Positions 33,727 through 40,093 of a stretch of 40,093 bases of DNA are shown here, in pieces. Origin of the DNA: Phytoactinopolyspora halophila (GTDB taxonomy: Bacteria > Actinomycetota > Actinomycetes > Jiangellales > Jiangellaceae). The position numbers and the translations under genes are program-made. Under the pieces are notes generated by a model. It saw only the letters and a program-made list of their open reading frames with translations, did not search any database and was not told the origin of the DNA. The stretch spans positions 1 through 40,093 of the forward strand of contig NZ_QMIG01000043.1 of the NCBI RefSeq assembly GCF_003287285.1, written 5' to 3'. Within the stretch, counting starts at the first letter, position 1, and each line of letters begins with the position of its first letter.

Positions 33727-34659
33727 TCACGAGAGGTCGGACTCGCCGGCCCGGAGCATCCTGAGCTGGGCTATGGCGACACCGCCGAGGATGAGGAACA
33801 GGACGACGGAAATAGCGGCGGCGTAGCCGAAGTCGAACCGTTCGAATGCCAGCTCGAAGATGTAGAAGTAGATCACCCGCGTGGCATCGACCGGGCCACC
33901 GGAGGTGGTGACCGCCACCGTGTCGAAGATCTGGAAGGAACCGATGACGCTGAGGATCAAGACCAGCGCCATGATGGGCCGCAGCAGCGGCAAGGTCACC
34001 GACCAGAACATGCGCCATTCCGAGGCACCGTCGATGGCCGAGGCCTCGTAGACGTACTTCGGGATCATCTGCAAGCCGGCGAAGATCAGCAGTGCGGTGT
34101 AGCCCATGTGCCGCCAGACGTTGACCAGCGCGATCGTGGGGATCGCCCACGTCTCGCTGCCGAAGAAGGAGATGCGCCCGAGCCCGATCCAGTCGAGGAT
34201 CTGGTTGACCACACCCAGCTGGTAGTCGAGCATCCAGAACCACACGAGCGCGACCACCACGTTCGCCACCAGGTAGGGAAGCAGGACGAGGCCGCGGATC
34301 GTCACCGACGTCGTCAGGCGGTGCATCAGCACGGCCAGGGCGAGGGCGACGACGGTCTGCACGCCGATGTTGATGACGACGTAGAGCACCGTCACCCGCA
34401 GCGAGTTCCAGAAGAGCGGATCCCCGATCAGGCGCTCGAAGTTCGCGAGGCCGACGAACTCCGCGTCACCGAGCAGGGAGAACTCGGTCAGGCTGAGGTA
34501 GAAGCCGCGGAGGGTGGGCCACAGGTAGAAGACGGTGAAGCCGAGGGCCGCGGGAAAGAGGAAGACGAGGGCGACGCGCAGGTCACCGAAGCGTCGTCGT
34601 CGCCCGGAAACGGCACCGCTCGCCTTCGCTGCCCGCTTGGGAACGACCTGTGTGGCCAT
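33727..34659 (-). CDS. ABC sugar transporter permease, MalF/UgpA type
   Basis: The 310-residue inner-membrane protein has about six helices, FYLWPTLRGFYLSLTEFSLLG at the N-terminus and the EAA loop YEASAIDGASEWRMFWSVTLP. FDTVAVTTSGGPVDATRVIYFYIFE is typical of MalF/UgpA permeases. It lies between the alpha-galactosidase gene (6 bp upstream) and the second permease (16 bp downstream) in one operon. With no ATPase nearby, it probably uses a shared MsiK-like ATPase encoded elsewhere, as is common in actinobacteria. Confidence 0.93.
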   Translation of the reverse strand: MATQVVPKRAAKASGAVSGRRRRFGDLRVALVFLFPAALGFTVFYLWPTLRGFYLSLTEFSLLGDAEFVGLANFERLIGDPLFWNSLRVTVLYVVINIGVQTVVALALAVLMHRLTTSVTIRGLVLLPYLVANVVVALVWFWMLDYQLGVVNQILDWIGLGRISFFGSETWAIPTIALVNVWRHMGYTALLIFAGLQMIPKYVYEASAIDGASEWRMFWSVTLPLLRPIMALVLILSVIGSFQIFDTVAVTTSGGPVDATRVIYFYIFELAFERFDFGYAAAISVVLFLILGGVAIAQLRMLRAGESDLS

Positions 34660-34665
34660 GAGCCG

Positions 34666-36969
34666 TCATCTCCCCACACCAGCTCGCGTGGAGGTCTCCT
34701 CGCCTCGCGTGCCAGCGGTCGCGACGCGCGTCGCCGCGACGAGAACCAGCCGTTCGGGATAGAGGGTCGGTGCCTGCACGCCGGCGGCGGAAATCACCTG
34801 CCCGGGCAGCTCCACGCCGCTCTCCCACCACCGCAGCGGCGAGCGCGTCGGCCCCGCAGGCTCGTCTCCGGGTGCGAGCGGGCCCAGGCGATACCGCGCT
34901 TCCGGGTCCAGGCCGGGCAGGCGGACGACGCCGGTCGGCGACTGCACGCTGGTGGCCAGCTGCACGACGGCGTAGATGGCGCGCGATCCGTCGCGGGCGA
35001 CCACGCCGTGCACGAGGACGGATGGGTCGGCGTGGTCGGCGCGTACGACGTCGCCGGTGTGCAGCAGGTCCCGGACGTCCTTGTACAGCGCGACCCAGCG
35101 CGCCAGCTCGGCCCGCTCCGCAGCCATCGCTGCCGTCAGGTCCCACTCGATGCCGAAGTGGCCGAACAGCGCGGTCCCGGCCCGGAATGTCAGGGAATGC
35201 GATCGGCCCGTGGTGTGCGCGACTCCGGCGCCGACATGCGCACCGAGCATCTCGGGAGGGACGAGCACCTCGCTCCAGCGCTGGATCTGCTGGCGTTCCA
35301 GGGCATCGATGCAGTCCGAAGTCCAGACACGGTCGGTGCGGGCAAGGATGCCGAGATCGACGCGGCCACCCCCGGACGAGCACGATTCGATCTCCACGCC
35401 CGGGTGCCGCGAGCGCAGCTCGTCGATGAGCCGGTACGTGGCCCGGGTCTGCGCGTGGACCCCGGCGCCCGCGTCGGGACCCTGCCCGGCGTCGACGAGG
35501 TCCCGGTTATGGTCCCACTTGAGGTAGCCGATGCGGTACTCGGTGAGCAGCGCGTCGAGCCGTTCCAGGATGTAGGCGTAAGCGTCCGGATGGGCCAGGT
35601 TCAGCACCTGCTGGTGCCGCGCTTCCGGCGGCATCCGGTGACCGGTGGCGAGGATCCATTCCGGATGGGCGCGCGCCAGATCGGAATCCGGGTTGATCAT
35701 CTCCGGCTCCACCCAGAGACCGAACTGCATCTCGCGCTTGGTGACGTGGTCGACGAGCGGGTGCAGGCCGCGTGGCCACACCGTCTCGTCCACGTACCAG
35801 TCACCGAGGCCCGCGCGATCGTTGCGGCGGCCCCGGAACCAGCCGTCGTCGAGGACGAACCGCTCGACCCCGGCGTCGGCCGCGAGGTCGGCGAGCTCGG
35901 TGAGCCGGTCCAGGTCGTGATCGAAGTACACCGCCTCCCACGTGTTCAACGTGACCGGGCGAGGTGACCGCGGATGTCCGGGTCGCGCGCGCAGGTGGTC
36001 GTGGAAGCGGCGGGACACCTCGTCCAGCCCGTCGCCGTAGGCGCCGTAGATCCACGGCGTGGTGTACTTCTCGCCGGGCGCGAGGCGGACCTCGCCGGGC
36101 AACAGCAACTCTCCACCAGCGAGGATGGACTCGCCCTGCGGTGTCCGCTCGGCAAGAACCCGGTGGTTCCCGCTCCAGCCCACGTGCATGGCCCAGACCT
36201 CGCCGCGGCGGAAGCCGAACCCCTGCTCGCCGGCGGCCAGCACGAGGGAAGCGTCGAGACCGGTCCGGCCGCGGCGGTTCTCCCGAACGTGCGTGCCAAC
36301 AGTGAACTCGGAGCGCTGCGGGCTTCGCTCGCGTAGGTGCCGGCCGGTCAGATCGAGCAGCTCGGTCGCGGCCAGCGGCACTGGCAGGGCGAGCATCACG
36401 CCGTCGAGCGTGTACACGGACTCACCCGCGTTGCGGACCGTCGCCCGCTGCATCACCACCCCGGCGGCGTCGAGACCGAGGTCGAGCGTGAGGGCGATAG
36501 CCGCGTCCGGATCACTCGCGGTCACCGTCACGATCTGCCCGGGCCTGATCGATTCGTCCGGGCCAGCGGGGCCAGCCAAGCCAGCGGGAGCAGCCGGGCC
36601 AGCGGGGCCAGTCGGGTCAGCGGGGCCAGCCGGGCTAGCCGGGTCGGCACGGTCCCCCTGCTCGACCGAGTCGACGGTGAACAGGGCCGAGAAGGCGGCC
36701 CCGTCCCGGTGACCGGTGAGCCCGGGCGTTCCCATCCATCCGGTCGCCGGCTCGGGCAGCACGCTCACGGCGGTCTCGTCGTCCACGGTGTTGGACACCT
36801 GCTGCGGCTGCTGGCTCACCGCCAGCGCCGCGAGCTCGTCGTCACCGAGGTCGCCCAGATCGCGTCCCCAGTAGAGGATGCGGGGCATCCGGGAGTGTGC
36901 ACAGTCGATGACGAGACTCGATCCCGCAGCCCGCAGGTGGACGGGACCGGTCGATGGCTGGTGTGGCAT
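34666..36969 (-). CDS. GH36 alpha-galactosidase
   Basis: This 767-residue glycoside hydrolase family 36 enzyme has an N-terminal beta-supersandwich, a (beta/alpha)8 barrel and a C-terminal beta domain. The barrel shows NTWEAVYFDHD, VLDDGWFRGRRND, GLWVEPEMINPDSDL, the nucleophile Asp486 in YLKWDHNRD, the ESCSSGGGRVDLG loop and the acid/base Asp552 in VWTSDCID. No signal peptide is seen, so it acts inside the cell on imported alpha-galactosides. Residues about 109-138 are an odd Pro-Ala-Gly-rich run. It heads the operon with the importer and is divergent from a ROK regulator. Confidence 0.95.
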   Translation of the reverse strand: MPHQPSTGPVHLRAAGSSLVIDCAHSRMPRILYWGRDLGDLGDDELAALAVSQQPQQVSNTVDDETAVSVLPEPATGWMGTPGLTGHRDGAAFSALFTVDSVEQGDRADPASPAGPADPTGPAGPAAPAGLAGPAGPDESIRPGQIVTVTASDPDAAIALTLDLGLDAAGVVMQRATVRNAGESVYTLDGVMLALPVPLAATELLDLTGRHLRERSPQRSEFTVGTHVRENRRGRTGLDASLVLAAGEQGFGFRRGEVWAMHVGWSGNHRVLAERTPQGESILAGGELLLPGEVRLAPGEKYTTPWIYGAYGDGLDEVSRRFHDHLRARPGHPRSPRPVTLNTWEAVYFDHDLDRLTELADLAADAGVERFVLDDGWFRGRRNDRAGLGDWYVDETVWPRGLHPLVDHVTKREMQFGLWVEPEMINPDSDLARAHPEWILATGHRMPPEARHQQVLNLAHPDAYAYILERLDALLTEYRIGYLKWDHNRDLVDAGQGPDAGAGVHAQTRATYRLIDELRSRHPGVEIESCSSGGGRVDLGILARTDRVWTSDCIDALERQQIQRWSEVLVPPEMLGAHVGAGVAHTTGRSHSLTFRAGTALFGHFGIEWDLTAAMAAERAELARWVALYKDVRDLLHTGDVVRADHADPSVLVHGVVARDGSRAIYAVVQLATSVQSPTGVVRLPGLDPEARYRLGPLAPGDEPAGPTRSPLRWWESGVELPGQVISAAGVQAPTLYPERLVLVAATRVATAGTRGEETSTRAGVGR
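36556..36645 (-). repeat. Low-complexity 9-bp-type repeat inside the alpha-galactosidase gene
   Basis: Repeats of GGGCCAGC-like 9-mers encode an irregular PAGP run (residues about 109-138: PASPAGPADPTGPAGPAAP and on). It keeps the frame and lies in the N-terminal sandwich domain, probably as a surface loop. Confidence 0.8.
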
Positions 36970-37159
36970 GTGTCCTCCGGGCGTCGATACGTTGGAGAGT
37001 TAGTTTCGTAGTAGAATTTATGTCTTGTCAATATCCGGAGCGGAGAGCCAAAGAGCCCGCAGAGTGCCGCCTAATGAGAGCTGAGTCACAGCCAAATATG
37101 TTGAGACAAAATAAAAAGGTCCGGCTACACTGGCGGATCGAGACCTGGAGGAATGTCCG
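36970..37159. promoter_or_regulatory. Divergent promoter region of alpha-galactosidase and ROK genes
   Basis: This AT-rich 190 bp separates the two divergent genes. Rightward, TTGAGA (37101-37106) and TACACT (37125-37130) are 18 bp apart, a good sigma-70-type pair for the ROK gene, whose ribosome site GGAGGA lies at 37147-37152. Leftward, TTGACA (37031-37026) is a likely -35 for the alpha-galactosidase operon, but the -10 is less clear. The ROK operator probably lies here; I could not pick one palindrome. Confidence 0.5.
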
Positions 37160-38350
37160 ATGCGCACCGCATCGCCGTCGTCGCCGTTGTGGAACGGGCT
37201 GACCGACCCGGCGCGATCCGTCGCGCTCGAAGTCCTCTACCACGGCCCGCTCTCGCGCGCCGAGCTCGCACGACGGCTCTCGCTGTCCGCGGGCAGCCTG
37301 ACCCGGCTGTCGAAGCCATTGCTGGACAGCGGCCTGCTCATTGAGGTCGGCACGCAGCTCGACAATCGCATCGGCCGGCCCGCCGTGCTGCTGGACGTCG
37401 AGCCGACATCGCGACACTTCGTCGGCGTCAAACTCACCGGCGATGAAGCACACGCCGTCCTGACCACGCTGCGGGCGGAGGTCGTGGCCAGCCAGCGCGC
37501 TCCCCTGCACAGTCACGACCCGGATCACGTCGTGTCCACCGTGGGCGAGCTCGTCTCCGGGCTCGTCGGTCATGCTCCGGATACTGTCGCGCTGGGTGTC
37601 AGCGTGGGCGGGCGCGCCGACGACAACACCACCGTCACCTCGGCACCGTTCCTTGATTGGACGGACGTGCCGCTCGGCAAGATGGCCAGTGACGCCACCG
37701 GCCTACCGTGCGTCGTCGAGAACGATGTCGTCGCGGTGACCGAGGCCGAGCACTGGTTCGGAGCCGGACGCGACTGCGAGCGGTTCGCGTTGATCACGAT
37801 CGGAGCCGGCGTCGGCTACGGTCTCGTGGTGCACGACCAGCTCGTCGGCAGCCCGGACATCGGTACCGGCCTCGCCGGGCACATCTCGCTCGATCCGGGT
37901 GGTCCTCCGTGCGGGCTCGGCCACAAGGGGTGCGCGGCAGCCATGCTGACGATACCGGCGATCCACGCCGCGGTGTCCGTGGGCCTGCAGCGTGAAGTGA
38001 GCTACGACGAGTGTCTCGACCTCGCACTGCGCGGCGATCCCGTCGCCAGCCGCGTCGTCACCGACGCCGGCCGGGCGCTGGGCAGGCTGATCGCGCTGGT
38101 CGGTAACCTGACGATGCCACACAAGATCATCCTGACGGGCGACGGCATCCGGCTAGCGTCCGTGGCCGAGGACGTCATGCTCCAGCGGATCGCCGACGAG
38201 CGCGACGCCGCGGCCTCGACTCTCGACCTCGACGTTCAGACCTTTGACTTCTTCGAGTGGGCACGCGGTGCCGCCGTCATCGCCATCCAGAAGTACGTCC
38301 TCGGCCACCTCTCCCCGGCCACGTCCTCCCCGCCCTCCCCGTCCCGCTGA
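37160..38350 (+). CDS. ROK-family transcriptional regulator
   Basis: The 396-residue product has an N-terminal winged helix-turn-helix (SRAELARRLSLSAGSLTRLSKPLLDSGL) and a ROK sugar-kinase-like domain (LGVSVGGRADD, ENDV at 187-190, TIGAGVGYG, GHISLDPGG). The usual zinc motif CxCGxxGCxE reads CGLGHKGCAA here: Cys251 and Cys258 are present, the middle Cys is Leu253, and the final Glu is Ala260. His241 is kept, and His255 might help bind zinc. Its position opposite the alpha-galactosidase operon suggests a sugar-responsive repressor of it. Its stop codon lies inside a hairpin arm. Confidence 0.9.
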   Translation: MRTASPSSPLWNGLTDPARSVALEVLYHGPLSRAELARRLSLSAGSLTRLSKPLLDSGLLIEVGTQLDNRIGRPAVLLDVEPTSRHFVGVKLTGDEAHAVLTTLRAEVVASQRAPLHSHDPDHVVSTVGELVSGLVGHAPDTVALGVSVGGRADDNTTVTSAPFLDWTDVPLGKMASDATGLPCVVENDVVAVTEAEHWFGAGRDCERFALITIGAGVGYGLVVHDQLVGSPDIGTGLAGHISLDPGGPPCGLGHKGCAAAMLTIPAIHAAVSVGLQREVSYDECLDLALRGDPVASRVVTDAGRALGRLIALVGNLTMPHKIILTGDGIRLASVAEDVMLQRIADERDAAASTLDLDVQTFDFFEWARGAAVIAIQKYVLGHLSPATSSPPSPSR

Positions 38351-38400
38351 TCATGAACACTAAGCGACCTATGTACTCGCCTAGTGTTCATGATCAGCGG
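38344..38400. terminator. Bidirectional hairpin between the convergent ROK and isomerase genes (TGATCA family)
   Basis: The left arm 38344-38362 (CCGCTGATCATGAACACTA) and right arm 38382-38400 are exact complements. After one mismatch the stem continues for three more pairs. The ROK stop TGA is the TGA of TGATCA in the left arm. The isomerase stop lies 14 bp beyond the right arm. No T-tracts. Confidence 0.8.
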
Positions 38401-38414
38401 AAAGAAGGGAGGGG

Positions 38415-39419
38415 TTACTGGGAGAAGGCGGCGTCGAAGGCACCGCCCTCGGGCGGGTCGAACAGGTTCGACCGGACGAATTCCACCGCTTCGGCCGCCC
38501 CGCGCAGCCGGTCCATGCCGGCGTCCTCCCACTCGATCGACACCGGCCCGCGGTAATCGATCGTGTTGAGCATCCGGAACGCCGCCTCCCATTCCACATC
38601 CCCGTGCCCGGTGGACACGAAGTCCCAGCCACGCCGCGGGTCGGCCCAGGCCAGGTGCGAGCCGAGCCGCCCGTTGCGGCCGTTGCCGATCTGGCGCTTG
38701 GTGTCCTTGCAGTCCACGTGGTAGATGCGATCCCGGAAGTCCCAGAGGAAGCTCACCGGGTCCAGGTCCTGCCATACCATGTGACTGGGATCCCAGTTCA
38801 GCCCAAATGATGGGCGATGCTCGATGGCTTCGAGGGTGCGCTCGGTCGTCCAGTAGTCGTAGGCGATCTCCGAGGGGTGGACCTCGAGCGCGAAGCGGAC
38901 TCCCTCGGCGTCGAAGGCGTCCATGATCGGGTTCCACCGATCGGCGAAGTCGCGGTATCCGGCGTCGATCGCCTCCTGCGAGACGGGCGGGAACATCGCG
39001 ACGTACTTCCAGATCGCCGAGCCGGAGAAGCCCACGACGGTGTCCACGCCGAGCCGCGCTGCGGCGCGCGCCGTGTACGTCATCTCCTCGGCCGCCCGGC
39101 GGCGTACGCCCTCGGGATCGCCGTCGCCCCAGATTCGCTCCAGCAAGATGGCCTGATGCCGGTGATCGATGGGATCGTCGCACACCGCTTGCCCGGCAAG
39201 ATGGTTGGAAATGGCCCAGACGTTCAACCCGTACTTGTCGAGGATGTCCCGGCGCGATTGGACGTACGCGTCGTCCTCCGCAGCTCGGCGCACATCGAGG
39301 TGATCACCCCAGCAGGCGATCTCCAAACCGTCGTACCCCCATCCGGAGACCAGCCGCGCGACCTCGTCAAATGGCAGGTCTGCCCACTGTCCGGTGAACA
39401 ACGTGATCGGCCGGCTCAT
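38415..39419 (-). CDS. Sugar phosphate isomerase/epimerase-like TIM barrel protein
   Basis: The 334-residue protein belongs to the xylose-isomerase-like/AP-endonuclease-2 superfamily. Likely metal ligands lie in FALEVHPSE, NWDPSHMVW, YHVDCKDTK and SIEWEDAGMD. Such proteins isomerise or epimerise sugars and inositols in the cytoplasm. The ATG at 39419 follows GAGGAGGAGG by six bases; the frame continues 27 bases upstream. It faces a second ROK regulator across a 142-bp gap and converges on the first. The exact substrate is not known; conversion of a galactoside-derived or related sugar acid is possible. Confidence 0.88.
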   Translation of the reverse strand: MSRPITLFTGQWADLPFDEVARLVSGWGYDGLEIACWGDHLDVRRAAEDDAYVQSRRDILDKYGLNVWAISNHLAGQAVCDDPIDHRHQAILLERIWGDGDPEGVRRRAAEEMTYTARAAARLGVDTVVGFSGSAIWKYVAMFPPVSQEAIDAGYRDFADRWNPIMDAFDAEGVRFALEVHPSEIAYDYWTTERTLEAIEHRPSFGLNWDPSHMVWQDLDPVSFLWDFRDRIYHVDCKDTKRQIGNGRNGRLGSHLAWADPRRGWDFVSTGHGDVEWEAAFRMLNTIDYRGPVSIEWEDAGMDRLRGAAEAVEFVRSNLFDPPEGGAFDAAFSQ

Positions 39420-39459
39420 GGCGCCTCCTCCTCGGGACATGATCAACGACGTTCTCGTG

Positions 39460-39509
39460 ACGCTATTCCTACTTATGCATGAACGTCAAGCAAAAGTAAA
39501 CCATGCATA
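39460..39509. promoter_or_regulatory. Isomerase promoter and paired ATGCAT operator candidates
   Basis: Leftward, TTGACG (39489-39484) and TAGCGT (39465-39460) are 18 bp apart. Two TATGCATG-type sites, ATGCAT at 39475-39480 and in the other orientation at 39503-39508, lie 28 bp apart. One sits in the spacer and one just upstream of the -35. They are good candidates for the site of the ROK protein encoded at 39562. Confidence 0.45.
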
Positions 39510-39561
39510 CACAACTATCGAAAGTAACCGCATCGCAAGGAAGTCGTGTTTCACTTAGAGC

Positions 39562-40093
39562 ATGACCGAACAAACTGAGTCGCCGCCCACCCGGCGTCCC
39601 GGTGTCGATATCACCGCCGAAGACTCGGGCTTCGGCGTAGGAGCCCTGTTCCAGCTACTGCGCGACGGCCAGCCGCGCACCCGCGCCCAGCTCGCCGCAG
39701 AGACCGGCCTCGCCCGATCAACCATCGCGCAGCGCGTCGACGCGCTGATCGCCGCAGATTTGATCGGACCGGCCGACAAGGCCGCCTCCAGTGGAGGCCG
39801 TCCCCCGGCGATGTTCGCGTTCAATCCCTCCGCACGCGTGGTGCTGGCCGCCGACATCGGCGCTTCCCACGCCAGCGTGGCCATCACCGACCTTTCCGGC
39901 ACGCTCATCGCCCAGCGCAACGACGACCTGCCCGTCGCCTCCGGTCCGGAGAAGGTTCTTGACTGGGTAGCCGAGCAGGCCCTCCAGCTCGTCGCGGAGT
40001 CCGGGCGGTCGACGGCCGACGTCGCCGGTCTCGGTATCGGCTTGCCGGGCCCGGTCGAGCACTCCACCGGCCGCCCCGTCAACCCACCCATCA
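39562..40093 (+). CDS. ROK-family transcriptional regulator (3' end off window)
   Basis: The frame is open from the ATG at 39562 to the window end (177 residues; translated by hand). It has a winged helix-turn-helix (RTRAQLAAETGLARSTIAQRVDALIAADLIG), a GGRPP linker and the ROK nucleotide-fold start VLAADIGASHASVAITDLSG, then LGIGLPGPVEHSTG. It probably controls the divergent isomerase gene through the ATGCAT sites. It is cut before its sugar and zinc motifs. The ribosome site before the ATG is weak. Confidence 0.88.
   Translation, partial: MTEQTESPPTRRPGVDITAEDSGFGVGALFQLLRDGQPRTRAQLAAETGLARSTIAQRVDALIAADLIGPADKAASSGGRPPAMFAFNPSARVVLAADIGASHASVAITDLSGTLIAQRNDDLPVASGPEKVLDWVAEQALQLVAESGRSTADVAGLGIGLPGPVEHSTGRPVNPPI

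Noticed and set aside
1-40093. tRNA, rRNA, integrase, transposase, toxin-antitoxin or phage-defence genes
   Set aside because: None was recognised on either strand. The single nuclease-like motif set is in an exported protein with no cytoplasmic partner genes.

Overview
The window is chromosomal DNA of a high-GC Gram-positive actinobacterium. Evidence: very GC-rich codon third positions, GTG starts, genes with no leader RNA behind a TANNNT -10 box, an F420/flavin PPOX-fold oxidoreductase, a DUF47/PiT phosphate pair, FCD-GntR and ROK regulators, and ABC sugar importers encoded without their own ATPase. A Jiangella/Phytoactinopolyspora-like actinomycete would fit, but that is only an impression. 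No rRNA, tRNA, CRISPR array, phage or transposase gene was seen.

Layout. 1-4413 (-): the N-terminal 1471 residues of a giant exported protein whose end lies off the window. It has a signal peptide, a RecB-like PD-(D/E)XK nuclease motif set, a hydrophobic helix, a von Willebrand type D domain and then tandem beta-sandwich repeats, the last ones almost identical at DNA level (324 bp period). 4631-13594: an aromatic acid (homoprotocatechuate type) catabolic block. A GMC oxidoreductase faces away from the run aldehyde dehydrogenase, FAH-RraA fusion, GntR regulator, DapA-family aldolase, HpaE-like dehydrogenase and HpaD-like ring-cleavage dioxygenase. 13622-19072: a GNAT acetyltransferase, then amino-acid genes ilvE, leuB and serA, separated by a 1 kb gap that holds a 21-bp minisatellite and two large inverted repeats. 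19304-22553 (-): a thiamine block, TPP riboswitch-thiM-thiE-thiD-(hairpin)-tenA. 22634-24708: small leaderless genes (APH-fold kinase, AlkB-type dioxygenase, PPOX oxidoreductase). 24912-28325: a membrane-anchored NHL beta-propeller protein. 28344-29979 (-): PiT phosphate permease with its DUF47/PhoU-like partner behind a candidate PHO box. 30631-40093: a galactoside utilisation block with a GDPD-like protein, an ABC importer (binding protein and two permeases), a GH36 alpha-galactosidase, a ROK regulator, a sugar isomerase/epimerase-like TIM barrel and a second ROK regulator cut by the window end.

How it works together. In the aromatic block HpaD opens the ring of 3,4-dihydroxyphenylacetate, HpaE oxidises the semialdehyde, the FAH-RraA fusion probably decarboxylates/isomerises, and the DapA-type aldolase probably splits the chain. 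HpaB/C, HpaF and HpaH are not in the window. In the thiamine block TPP sensed by the riboswitch should shut salvage and phosphorylation enzymes. In the galactoside block the importer brings in alpha-galactosides, the cytoplasmic GH36 enzyme hydrolyses them, and the divergent ROK protein probably controls the operon.

The least explained structures are (i) the exported RecB-like/vWD/repeat protein and (ii) a family of four long intergenic hairpins (about 17.36, 20.04, 30.50 and 38.37 kb), all carrying TGATCA near the outer end of the arm, three of them at gene 3' ends. One has 41-bp perfect arms and a flanking 5-bp direct repeat. They look like a lineage-specific terminator or small mobile element family.
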